DNA of 64,000 nucleotides from Diphasiastrum complanatum (GCA_029204225.1 CM055111.1:4830377-4894376); one strand, 5' to 3'. Shown: positions 24,263 to 32,086, counted from the first letter of the stretch. Notes: a model not told the origin generated them from the letters alone. Translations and numbers: made by a program.

Positions 24263-27200
24263 GCTTTTCTATGGGCAATATGGGTATCAGAAGAAAGCTC
24301 TTATTAAGAGCATAATTACTGTGTAGTTTGTCGACTGTTTCGGGTGCAGGATGGTCCAGTTCAGGTGCATTAATCCATGTTGGGTTCTGTCAAGGATAAA
24401 AATTCAAAACTAACCTCTAGCCTGTCTGTTACGAGCACAGATGGTCCCAGTAAGTGTGTTTTCACTTAGGGAGTTGGAAGGCCAAGTCATGAAGAGGCCT
24501 TACCGTTGGGGTGCCGTTGGGGGGCGTTGCACCCCCAAACCCCCCACCGGGGGGCTACTGCCCCTCGGACCTCCTGTTTCTCGAGGGGCTACCGGCCCCC
24601 GAACCCCTTGAGCATTTATTGAAAATCAGAGCAAATAACAACCAAATAACTATTGAAAATAAGATTTGTTTGTGCCCCATCTACTGCACTTTTGAGAGGC
24701 AAAACGTTGGTTTGACCATTGATCCCCTAAACAATTTCAGCCATAAGCTATTTTTCCAAAAAAAAATAATTTTTTTTTTTTTGCGATTCAGGGAGGAGAA
24801 ACGCGTTTTCCGAGACGTCTCCTTCCAGAAACGCGATTCTGTGCAACTATGCTTTAGATTAGTTGGAAAAATCTGTTAAACCTCCTGTTTAAATTAATTT
24901 TATTGGGCTTTGTTCCCTTGGATACCCCCCTGCCCTTTAACCTTTAGTGGCTGATTATAAAAAGAAAAAAAATAAAAAAAGTGGCGGATTTCCCCTGCCT
25001 ACGCGCTGGTCCAGCGCGCAGATAGTCCTGCGCTGTTAGCTCCAGCCCCGGCCGTACGCAGTTCGTGCTCTGGACTTTTTTATTTTTTTTGCCTAAATAC
25101 AACTAAAAAATCTAAAAAAAAAACAAAAGCGGACGCTTCCAGGGACCTAGACGCACCCCTGGCGGACGCGGACGCGGATGCGCGTTCGGACCATAGTTGC
25201 ACAAAATCGCGTTTCTGGGAGGAGACGTTTCGGAAACTGCATTTCTCCTCCCAGAATCGCAAAAATATATATATATATATATCCTTCGCTTTTGCACCTA
25301 CACCTATGCCACCACCTCCAGATCCGCATCGTCCATCCGCATCCTCCCAGTCATCCACATCCCGAGGCACCAGACAGATGTCCATGCCGGGATCTTTTAG
25401 AGAGGGGCAGCACACAGAGGCCACCAGGACCATAGCACAGATGTTCTATGACTTGAACCTCCCCTTTATCATGGCATCATCCCGCATCTTTCGAGAGGCT
25501 ATCACGAAAGTTGCAGTCTAGGTTCCGGCTACACACCACCCACAGGCGACGCACTACGAGGCCCTTTGCTCCAAGACCGGGTTGCATCAGTCAGAGAGAG
25601 ACTGTCCGCATTGCACGAGGCTTGGAATAGATACGGCTGTTCCATCATGGCTGATGGGTGGACTGATTGTCGCAGACGTCCACTCATCAACGTGATTGTT
25701 TCCACTTGTTACGGTTCCATGTTCTTGCGCAGCATCGACGCCTCCGAGGCAGGGAGAGTGCATTCGGCCGAGTACATTTACGACATCATTTGCGCGGCTA
25801 TAGAGGAGGTCGGACCACAACGCGTTGTCCAGGTATAATATTCTTTCATTAGTTGCTTGCTCATTTGCTGCTTGGTGTTGATACAATAGTTCTGCGTAGT
25901 TTTCGATTGATTGCAATGTGTTTCCGAGCTGTGAACTGATCGTGTGAACGTATCGCAAAAGGTTGTGACGGATAATGCGTCCAACTGCCGCGGTATGGGA
26001 GAGCTTCTTATGGCAGATTACCCCTCCATTGTGTGGACTCCATGTGCCGCACACTCACTGGACCTCCTCCTGCATTCCATCGGGCGCCTGCCTTGGGTCA
26101 GTGACATTCTCACGAGGGCACTTGCAGTTGTGGACCTCGTCACACGCAAGCGCCGCATGACGACCCTTTTCCGCACATTCAGCAGGTAAGCTGCCACTTA
26201 TTTTTTGGCTCGTTCAAGATGCTCCTTTGTTTATGCTCGTTTCATGCGTGCCTCTCATTCTGTTTGTCAATGCAGGCTCGACTTGAAGAAGCCCGCTCGC
26301 ACCCGCTTCGCCTACCAGTTCATCATGCTTGAGCGGCTACACAAGCTTAAGGGTGAATTGCGGCACATGGCCACTTCGGCAGAGTTCACTGCCATGGACT
26401 TGTCCACGACCCTAGAGGGCTTGGCCTTCCACGAGATCCTCTTCATGGAGCCTTTCTGGGTGGATATGCAACTGTTGATGGACGTCATGCGCCCCATCTA
26501 CTCTGTTCTGAGGCTCGTTGATCGTGAAGGGTGCACGATGGGCCTCATTTACGAGTTCATGGACTGCATAGGCGACTCTCTCCAGCGTTCTGAGCTGGAC
26601 CCTGCCAGGTATAGCTTTTTTTCGTCTCACCATCATTACTTCCATTTCGCACTCTGTTTCGTCTTGCTGCTGCAACACGATGGTATGTAACTGTTGCCTC
26701 CACGTGGTTTGGTCCACAGGTTGGAGCCTATCAGGCGCTTGTGGCAGCGGCGATGGGAGAAGTTTCATCGGCCCATTCACAGTGTGGCCCACATATTGCA
26801 TCCGCTGTTTTAGAGCGAGAGGCAGTAAGACGATGCAGAGCTGCGTGCGGACTGGTTCGTATACATCCGCCTCCTCAGCAGCGACACTGGGTTCCGCAGC
26901 AGGCTCGAGGTGCAGAGGCTTGGTTACAGGTAAACTCTTGATCTATCGTACGCTGTCGTTCGTTCAATTTCCCTGCGCGGGCTCAAGTGTACTCAAGCAT
27001 ATCGTTGCTCAACTGCAGGCACTCTCTGGGGCTGTTCGGCGAGGACCTTGCGCGTGTCCGAGAGAACAGGCTCTTGCCTGTATCATGGTGGGAGAGCTAC
27101 GGCGCCGGACAGCCAGACTTGAGGACGCTCGCGCTCCGAGTCCTTTCACAGGTATGTTGTCTTATCTCATTCATCCAACTAGTTTTCGCATTTTCTCTAC

Positions 27201-29833
27201 AAGGTCGGTACTCACTCGAGTTGTTGCCAATTAGTGCACGACTATTCTGCTTGTGTGTGCGAGCGGAACTGGTCAGCGTTCAGCCTTGTTCACACGAACA
27301 GGCGGAACCGTCTAACGACGGAGCGGTGCAATGACCTGGTGTACTGCAACACCAACATCAGAGTGGTTTGACGCATCACAGAGAGCATGAGGGCAGGAGG
27401 CGCACGCGCCCTATTGCTGCAGGTATATTTCGTTGCTCTGTCGTTTTGCTTTCGTATTGGTTTGAGACATTTAGTGTAATGCCCTCACGGTTGCTTCGGC
27501 TATTCTCATGAATGATTGACTTGTGCAGGTCAATCCCGACGAGTGCCTGGTTGTAGTAGCAGATCATGAGCCAGAGCCAGAGGTTGATCCAGACGATGCC
27601 GCTCGGCGTGCTCTGCGGGGTGAGCCCGAGGATGATGCCGATGCTGATGAGACCACCGCCCTCCCTGCTGACGTTCCATTGCCCTCCTGATGAGCCCACA
27701 TATGATTAAGACGAGACGGTTGACCTAGCAGGGGATTGTCCAGGTGCCCCACCCAGTACCCCCGCATCACGCCCCCTTTCAGATGGAGTCACAGTAGTGT
27801 ATAGCTTGTCAGTCTTCTGGTGAGCCCTAATTTCCCCCAGAGACTTCTGCTCCTGAGAGCTTGTCACTCTTCTGGTGAGCGTTCACTTCTCCCCAATCGT
27901 CTGGCGAGCATTCACCTCTTTGAGACAGTCACTGATGCCTAAACCGGTAACATGTTTGTCATATAAATCTTCACTCGAAACCACTCTCAGATCTTTCTTT
28001 GCCGCTTTTTTGGAGCTTAGTTCCCAATGAAGGTTCGTAATAATTTATGAACTGCTCACTAGCCATGGTTGTTTAGTAATATCTCAGTTATGAGAGGCAT
28101 GGCCCAGTGGTTAGGTATGTTGCAAATTCTTTTGGTACTGTTTTCTTATTTTTTAACAGGAGGGGGCAGGTGGGTGCCAGACACCCTCTGATAATTAATT
28201 CCGGGGAAAAAACAGGGGCCATAAATTGCTTTTATTTTGCTTTTGGGATGGGGGACAGTGTAGGCAGGTGCCTGTATTTGAAAAAAAAAAAATTGAAAAA
28301 AAACGGACGCGTCCAGACGCGTCTGCGTCCGCCATCTGCTTCCTTAGATATATATAAAAGAAAGCAGGACCCGGATGCGAACGCGCGTTCGGACGCGGAT
28401 GCGCCAGAAGTGCGTCCGCGTCCGGACGTGTCTGGTTTTTTTTTTTTTTTTCAGATTTTTTTAAATTAGGTGTCGTCTGTTTCGGCCAGTGTACAACCTC
28501 AATAGGAACGTGTGGGAACAGATAGGACGAGGAACGGACGGACGACCGACCCAAAACGTCCATCCGAAGCTCGACGTTAAACAGGGCTTCAGGGACACTT
28601 TGTCTGGTCCGGACCTAAAAACTGGGAGATGTTTCGGGACCCCCATGTCGGTACTGTGTCGTAAGTAATTAGTAAGCCGTTGAAGTTCATCCGGGGAGAA
28701 ACCGATCTCGTACACCGAGCCATAGTAGTGTGTAGGTCACGTGGTTCCCCGTAGTGAATGACACAGTTTTGTATAAGTAATCAGTAAGCTGTTGAAGTTC
28801 ATCCGGGGGGAAACCGATCACATCATATAAGACATAGTAGTGTGTAGGTCTCGTGGTTCCCTGTGGTGAATGACATAGTTTTGCATAAGTAATTAGTAAG
28901 CTGTCGAAGTACATCCGAGGGGAAACCGATCACATCATATAAGACATAGTAGTGTGTATGGTCGTCAGAACTGTGCCATTCACTACAGGGAACCACAAGA
29001 CCTACTGGCTGGCCCGACGACGAAAGTCCCTTTCCCGGACCATGGCCAGTTGTTCTGCGATGAAGTTAATTCCAATCCGCTGCGTTTCCTCTCCCTCGCC
29101 AGCTGGGGTAGGGGGAGCAGGTCCGAGAGTCGCAGGGCACGTGGCTGCAACTCCGGTAGTCGCGCCATTATCTCTCGCTGGCTCTCGTGAAATTCTCTTC
29201 TTGCTTCCGTTCGTTGTGCCGGTGGACATCTTACAGGACCTGCTTTGATTAGTTGCCCATGTGACGTTGTACCTCCCAGAACCCTAAACCTATCTCATCA
29301 CATAGGCCATGGTATTGTTGTGTAGGTCTTGAACTTCCCTGTGTTGAATGACACTGTCCAGCATAAGTAATTAGTAAGTTGTTGAGGTTCATCCGGGGAG
29401 CGCACTACCTGTATGTATATACTATTATAATATAGATTCATCAGGGAGAGAGAGATAGCGAGGGCACGAGACAGAGTTTTGGAGACTCAAAAAATATAAA
29501 TTGTTGGTCTTTCGTGTCCGATTCTGTAGATATTAGACATGGGAGGCATGTGGGCATTGGTTAGGTCTGTTGCAATTTTTTTTGCAAATTCTTTTGAGTA
29601 CCGTTTTCCTATTTTTTATCAGAAAGGGGCAGGTGGGTGCCAGACGCCCTCTGATAATTGATTCCGGGGGAGGGTAAGGGGCCATAAAATTTTTTTATTT
29701 CGCTTTGGGGATGTGGGACAGCGAAGGCAAGTGCCTGTATTTTTTTTTTTCGAGTTTTTTTTTTTTCAAAATGGGGGACGCGTCCGGACGCGGACGCACC
29801 CCTGAGGCATCCGCGTCTAGGGTCTGCTTCCTT

Positions 29834-29895
<62 letters not shown>

Positions 29896-32086
29896 TAGTG
29901 GCACGTGGTACCGCATTATGGTACCGTCGGTACCATAATTGTGGTACCGCCAGTACGGTACCGCCTTGGGATCCGCCATACCAGGGCGGTACCATTTATT
30001 TTTTAAAAACTATTTTTACATTTAATAATTGCTTTTTTTATAGTAAAATAGGCTTTAAAAAATGGAAAAATTAGGGTTTTCAATGGGAGAGCAGCACGGG
30101 GGGGCGCAACAACGAGATGCTGGTTTTCAGGGCCTCCCAAAAAGCACCGCTGGAACCTCTCCTACAAATATGCTCAAGAGCTCGTTTAGGATATTCCCTT
30201 TTGGATCAGAGCATGCCTTACCAATTGAGGCATGATGGACTTAATGGTGACCGAACATCAACAAGGCACCCAAGTGACCCATGCACATTATTCTAAATAT
30301 TAGTCTACTGCTTGGGTCCAAATATCACCCAACAACGTCCATGACGCCCCGTGATGCCAATTCATCATGTTTCTTAGTTTGTGATGTTTGGCGATTGTGT
30401 TCAATTTTGTCAGGCTTGTTACCTCTGGTTTTGTTGTTCTGAGAAAGCTTAAAGGCATATTGAGATTGTGCCTCTGATTATTTTCTGGGGTAATTTATCC
30501 ACATTTTTGCGTGTACTTCTATGCATTTATAGAGATGTTGTCCAGTGTTTCATTTGTAAAATTTATGGACTAATTTCTCACACTGTGGTCTTAACAAAAC
30601 TTTCAGTTTGCAGCAGCGCAGTAATCCAAAAGAGCTTGACAATGAAGCATTTGCCTTCCAACCTGTATTGGGTTCAATGCTTGCAGCAGTTTATCACAAT
30701 CCTCATGCTGCTGAAGCCAACAAATCTCGTTTGGAGAAAATATTACAATTCTGGGGATCCAATGGTGTGTATGACACCGACATAATTAACACTTTGGAAG
30801 GAGAAATGGTTGCGGGGCCTCCACCTCCACAATTCACATCTGCTCTTCAACCATCAGCTTCTCTCTCAGGTGCCCCTAGTGTTTTGTTTTAACCATTTGA
30901 TTCTTGTCTTTTGCTTTTTCTATTTATCTTTTTTCTTGAGGACATTTGTGTAGATCTTATGCTATATTAAGTAGAAGGGCAAAGTGGGAATTGCAATTCT
31001 AATCTTTGGTAGCTTCCTCAAAATTGTGTGGATGAAATTATATTTTTTAACCAATATTATGGAGTCTGTTTTGAATGCTTCTATGGGTATGTGCGTTTGT
31101 AAGCACATGCCTGTTTATTTTTGTTAATGGGAGGTGTAATGTGTAATTTTCATGATCACCTTTTGAAATCCATGTAGTTTTATTAAATGTAAAGTGCTTG
31201 CTTCTTTTAGAAAAATATGATTGTTGATCAGTGATTGTCTTTTTGTATGGTTGTATCAGCTCTTCTGCCTATTCCACCAGCCCCATCATCTCAAGTTGAA
31301 GCTGTATATCCTGGTCAGTGGCAAACAGATCAGCATGTTTCTCTGTCAACATCTGACCAACAGCAAGATGGAAAACTGCAGCCATCGTTTGGAGGTCTTC
31401 CAACAGCACCTCAATTTCTTACAACTGGAACTCAGTTCAATCTTTCAGCTCCCCAACTTGTAGCGAGTTCAGTTCCTACATTGTACCCTTCATTAGCCTC
31501 GCCTTTTCTTTCTTCTTTACCAACTTCTGTTCCTGCTGGTTTACCGCAGCCAACTCTTGCCCAATTACCGACTATGAGAGCAGTTGAGCATTCACCATAT
31601 CCTCTCTTTCCACCTGGACTGATTCCCGGAATGGTACGAAAGATGCAAATAGGCAGTGGCGTCCCTTACTCATCTTTGAGCCCGTTAGATATACCAACAG
31701 TGATTCCACCTTGCTCGAGTACAGAATCTTACATTTTGGAGCGGGTGGCAAAGTTTTTCAATGAAATAGGTGAGATTGATCCTTTGGAAGGTCAGCACAA
31801 GGGAGTCGACTCAACAGAAGGTGAAGATGGAGATCAGGAGGAGAGAAGTAGAGAAGGTGGAGCTCGTATTCCTCCTCCACAAATGCTTATGGATCCAGAT
31901 ACTGGAACACTTCCAGATGGTAGTGTTGAGCTTAGACCAGGGGTCACAAGCACTGGAAGGCTTGGGCTCGGAGCTGCAGCTGATCCTAACGAAGTTACAC
32001 AGTATGATGATGTGTACACGTCCTATAGGAAGCAACGAAGCACTAATTATCACACGTCTTTAAGTGCAAGAGCTGCAGCTAGGTGA
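6974..32086 (+). CDS. CHERP: CHERP-like SURP/CID-domain splicing protein, three coding exons
   Basis: Joined exons 6974-8025, 30607-30869 and 31260-32086 give about 713 residues with consistent phases (2, then 1). Residues 1-127 are a low-complexity Gln/Pro/His-rich leader. A SURP/SWAP module follows (about 128-182; [17 protein letters not shown]...FLFG). A Pro-rich spacer leads into a CID domain (about 270-430; [25 protein letters not shown] at the end of exon 1, [17 protein letters not shown] and ILQFWG in exon 2). The C-terminus is acidic/Pro-rich and ends in YTSYRKQRS...SARAAAR. SURP plus CID is the architecture of CHERP, a U2 snRNP-associated nuclear pre-mRNA splicing factor; that role is inferred by family. 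The start has good context (GCTATGG). Domain order and phase agreement make the join reliable. The exact exon 1/2 junction has two possible solutions. Confidence 0.88.
8291..8413. mobile_element. Small hAT-like MITE with 8-bp target-site duplication
   Basis: GCAGGATT occurs at 8283-8290 and again at 8414-8421, enclosing 123 bp. The right end reads (reverse complement) CATAGTTGCATCGAACCG, the same CATAGTTGCA terminus as the hAT elements near 24.1 and 25.2 kb. The left end (ACGGTTCAAACCG) matches the inner part of that TIR but lacks the outermost bases, so it may be truncated. The middle is T-rich filler without coding. Confidence 0.5.
8440..9820 (-). pseudogene. LINE (non-LTR) reverse transcriptase, 3' part
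   Basis: On the minus strand this continues the LINE interrupted at 16366. The first residues after the junction are [14 protein letters not shown], the start of the non-LTR RT catalytic YADD box, of which only YAD remains before a stop. Further down are LLPPPHYMQ-like thumb sequence and, near 8840-8950, a reverse-transcriptase zinc finger ([19 protein letters not shown]). Several stops and frameshifts make it non-functional. No clear poly(A) tail ends it. Confidence 0.7.
9826..10233 (+). repeat. 5' LTR of the chromovirus
   Basis: It starts TGTTATGGCC and ends TTCATAATA, 408 bp, nearly identical to the 3' LTR. One base after it lies TGGTATCAGAGC (10235-10246), the initiator tRNA-Met primer-binding site. 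Confidence 0.9.
11132..11985 (+). pseudogene. Chromovirus gag (broken)
   Basis: The frame opens with an ATG at 11132 ([11 protein letters not shown]), is cut by a TAG near 11212, and continues 11264-11863 with coiled-coil-like [19 protein letters not shown] and the capsid core [10 protein letters not shown]...WWISL...[10 protein letters not shown] frameshift near 11860 moves the rest ([22 protein letters not shown]) to another frame, which ends at a TAA near 11975. Gag would form the virus-like particle. Confidence 0.75.
11988..15948 (+). pseudogene. Chromovirus pol: zinc knuckle, protease, RT, RNase H, integrase, chromodomain
   Basis: 11988-13091 carries a zinc knuckle ([14 protein letters not shown]) and protease (VDDGATHNF, with Asp where Ser is usual). 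RT follows at 13219-13575 ([28 protein letters not shown]). The YLDD box is destroyed near 13561 by a small deletion and frameshift. RNase H ([13 protein letters not shown]) is in 13565-14203. Integrase has the H-H-C-C finger (14640-14800) and SMDFIVGLP; its second Asp region is frameshifted past a stop at 15061, and the usual catalytic Glu is Lys (DGQTKRVNQ, about 15160). The last frame (15484-15948) ends in a chromodomain ([15 protein letters not shown]). Confidence 0.88.
15948..16360 (+). repeat. 3' LTR of the chromovirus with polypurine tract
   Basis: The purine run GGGGGAGGAGA (15948-15958) directly precedes the 402-bp LTR (15959-16360). This copy differs from the 5' LTR by scattered substitutions and a short indel around 16000. 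Confidence 0.88.
16366..16960 (-). pseudogene. LINE (non-LTR) reverse transcriptase, 5' part
   Basis: Minus-strand frames give [49 protein letters not shown] (finger/palm, catalytic FADFKNAFD) and [20 protein letters not shown], the conserved order of a LINE RT. It is frameshifted. It stops abruptly at CGDTGY where the gypsy LTR begins and resumes at 9820. The upstream end runs into a (GA)n tract near 16974, so the endonuclease region is missing. Confidence 0.75.
16974..17065. repeat. (GA)n-(GAA)n compound microsatellite
   Basis: About 60 bp of perfect GA dinucleotides run straight into about 30 bp of GAA trinucleotides. Confidence 0.95.
17314..17383. repeat. (GA)n microsatellite
   Basis: About 70 bp of perfect GA repeats. 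The flank after it (GCTTCACTAATGTCTTTTTG) resembles that after the first GA tract (GCTTTATTAACGTCTTTTC), so the two tracts may be a duplicated microsatellite-bearing repeat. Confidence 0.95.
17600..17860 (+). pseudogene. Ty1/copia gag fragment with zinc knuckle
   Basis: The frame 17550-17909 includes [18 protein letters not shown], a CX2CX4HX4C zinc knuckle, preceded by a Gly/Lys-rich linker and followed by [12 protein letters not shown], resembling the gag-protease linker of copia elements. No protease follows before the frame ends. It is an isolated scrap in the giant intron. Confidence 0.6.
18390..18745 (+). pseudogene. Ty3/gypsy integrase C-terminus / chromodomain scrap
   Basis: One frame reads [20 protein letters not shown] then a stop, followed by [18 protein letters not shown] and SFDYRVE, matching the FHVS.LK motif and chromodomain-linked tail of gypsy integrases. 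It has several stops and no upstream pol. Its sequence differs from the chromovirus at 9.8-16.4 kb, so it is another family. Confidence 0.6.
18746..19242. other. Unassigned sequence below the gypsy scrap
   Basis: No coding signal was found. It may be LTR of the preceding gypsy scrap, but no second copy is present to define it. Confidence 0.2.
19243..19290. repeat. (TA)n microsatellite
   Basis: Perfect TA dinucleotides, about 24 units. Confidence 0.95.
19887..20315. repeat. 85-bp tandem repeat, about 5 copies
   Basis: The landmark CATGGGCACTGTGGAGGAGC recurs at 19971, 20056, 20140 and 20225 (the last with a final-base variant), a period of 84-85 bp, with a partial unit before the first. Alternate units are more alike (ATACATCCGGACAGG versus CACATGGGGCAGG), suggesting a 170-bp higher-order unit. 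Several frames on both strands stay open through the array, so the long open frames here are repeat artefacts. Confidence 0.9.
20360..20535. repeat. Degenerate GA-rich minisatellite
   Basis: Imperfect repeats built on GAGAGCCAGTGAGAGG and GAGAGGCTGTGAGA, units of roughly 16-24 bp, lie between the 85-bp array and the BED exon. Confidence 0.75.
20695..21261 (-). pseudogene. hAT transposase N-terminal exon: BED-type zinc finger
   Basis: The minus-strand frame starts [13 protein letters not shown] at 21261. Residues about 30-65 read [24 protein letters not shown]...C, a C-x2-C...H...C/H pattern and spacing typical of the BED zinc finger that binds DNA in plant hAT transposases. A Pro/Ser-rich tail follows (to 20695). 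No dimerisation or DDE-like core follows in this element, only tandem repeats. It may be the missing 5' exon type of the multi-exon hAT gene at 25.3-27.7 kb, but the two have different termini. Confidence 0.65.
21604..21648. repeat. (TA)n microsatellite
   Basis: Perfect AT dinucleotides directly at the right edge of the hAT derivative. Confidence 0.9.
21660..22385 (-). pseudogene. Ty1/copia RT-RNase H tail and LTR stub
   Basis: Minus-strand frames give [25 protein letters not shown] and [23 protein letters not shown] (RT/RNase H junction), an AEYWATTSA block from RNase H, then the C-terminal [20 protein letters not shown] ending with a TAG that overlaps a purine tract and an LTR starting TGTTAG (minus, at 21759). 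The LTR is cut off by the (TA)n near 21648. Frameshifts separate the blocks. Confidence 0.75.
22386..23402. other. Unassigned intronic sequence
   Basis: No domain was recognised. The interval 22500-22800 is GC-richer and may be an LTR or leader of a lost element. A tRNA B-box-like GGTTCAAATC occurs near 23310 without a folded tRNA around it. Confidence 0.3.
23403..23829 (+). repeat. LTR with degenerate primer-binding site
   Basis: It begins TGTTATGTACC and ends TTGTAACA (23403-23815), with a TATA-like CCTATATAG near 23542. Two bases later comes TGGTATAAGAGG (23818-23829), a degenerate initiator tRNA-Met primer-binding site. So this is a 5' LTR. Its internal region is cut off by the hAT insertion site near 24.1 kb and no 3' partner is visible. 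Confidence 0.6.
24124..24851. mobile_element. Non-autonomous hAT element, 728 bp, perfect 8-bp TSD
   Basis: CTTTAGAT flanks both sides (24116-24123 and 24852-24859). The left end reads CATAGATGCACTGCG and the right end, reverse complemented, CATAGTTGCACAGAATCG. Subterminal regions are rich in CGTTTC/GAAACG motifs, some as short palindromes (GAAACGCGTTTC). The interior has a (TA)n tract (24223-24261) and a GC-rich inverted segment (about 24500-24610) but no coding. Its right subterminal 80 bp match, inverted, the left end of the hAT transposase element at 25192, so both are one family. Confidence 0.85.
25192..27700 (+). mobile_element. hAT element with transposase pseudogene, left terminus visible
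   Basis: The left terminus CATAGTTGCACAAAATCGCG at 25192 and its subterminal CTCCTCCCAGAATCGC stem match the 728-bp element next door. A (TA)n tract and the transposase gene follow. The right terminus was not found before the 28.1-kb repeats, so the element is probably truncated or rearranged there. The 8 bases before it (GTTCGGAC) belong to a GC-rich repeat also present near 28.39 kb. Confidence 0.65.
25306..27688 (+). pseudogene. hAT transposase (DUF659 and C-terminal dimerisation domains), multi-exon
   Basis: Exons inferred from GT-AG sites and domain continuity: 25306-25832, 25962-26185, 26276-26608, 26720-26929, 27019-27151, 27235-27422 and 27529-27688. Exon 1 ends in the DUF659 core ([20 protein letters not shown]); exon 2 has [12 protein letters not shown] and [11 protein letters not shown]; exons 5-6 hold the hAT dimerisation core ([24 protein letters not shown], then [20 protein letters not shown]). 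The tail is acidic. Defects: a stop with frameshift near 25520 and two stops in exon 4 (about 26.81 and 26.83 kb). The BED exon is missing at the 5' end. It would catalyse cut-and-paste transposition if intact. It lies in sense orientation within the CHERP-like intron. Confidence 0.85.
28085..28440. repeat. Dispersed repeat copy A, GC-rich inverted-repeat end
   Basis: The sequence from GAGAGGCATGGCCCAGTGG through GGGGCAGGTGGGTGCCAGAC to CTGCTTCCTTAGATATATA is repeated with about 85% similarity at 29535-29850. This copy ends in a GC-rich inverted structure built on GGACGCG/CGCGTCC (28300-28435). Confidence 0.75.
28662..28965. repeat. 112-bp tandem repeat, nearly 3 copies
   Basis: Units start TAAGTAAT(T/C)AGTAAG at 28662, 28774 and 28886, exactly 112 bp apart, each with GAAGT(T/A)CATCCG and ATAGTAGTGTGTA. 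A partial inverted copy follows at about 28970-29006 and another direct partial copy at about 29310-29400. Confidence 0.9.
29005..29300. other. Unassigned segment between repeat copies
   Basis: A 75-codon minus-strand frame (29229-29002) rich in Ala/Pro/Gly/Arg is open, but no family was recognised and it is bounded by inverted and direct copies of the 112-bp repeat. It may be the coding interior of an element. Confidence 0.25.
29535..29850. repeat. Dispersed repeat copy B
   Basis: This is a second copy of the 28.1-kb repeat in the same orientation, ending in the CGCGTCCGGACGCGGACGC block and CTTAGATATATA, where it passes into a (TA)n tract (29835-29893). Confidence 0.75.
29835..29893. repeat. 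(TA)n microsatellite
   Basis: Perfect TA dinucleotides, about 29 units, directly followed by a hAT-type terminus at 29894. Confidence 0.95.
29894..30000. mobile_element. Terminal fragment of the CATAGTGGCACG hAT family
   Basis: CATAGTGGCACGTGGTACCGC is followed by several GGTACC-type palindromes and a T-rich run. It closely matches the left end of the element at 19696, including the GGGCGG.ACCA block. No opposite terminus follows before exon 2 of the CHERP-like gene, so it is a truncated end. Confidence 0.6.
30870..31259 (+). other. Intron 2 of the CHERP-like gene
   Basis: The donor is TCTCAG|GTGCCC and the acceptor TTGTATCAG|CTC, 390 bp. Exon 2 contributes one base and exon 3 two bases of an Ala codon, so phase 1 is kept. 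The interval is T-rich and has no insertion, unlike intron 1. Confidence 0.8.

Larger units (their letters stand above)
8026..30606 (+). other. Giant intron 1 of the CHERP-like gene (~22.6 kb)
   Basis: The CID domain is split between 8025 and 30607, so everything between is intronic. Using donor CAG|GCGAGT at 8026 and acceptor TTTCAG at 30606, the frame is kept (N-S-L-Q-Q-R). Four bases on, GTATCCTCTT at 8030 matches a U12-type donor with one mismatch, and TCTTAAC 12 nt before the acceptor resembles a U12 branch site. That donor stays in frame only with the downstream AG at 30613. Almost the whole intron is transposon-derived: LINE, chromovirus, hAT, copia and satellite-like arrays. Confidence 0.85.

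Noticed and set aside
24490-24620. Organellar DNA insertion (GC-rich CCCCCAAACCCCCCACCGGGG)
   Set aside because: Looks like a short imperfect inverted GC repeat within the hAT element; no gene content supports an organellar origin.
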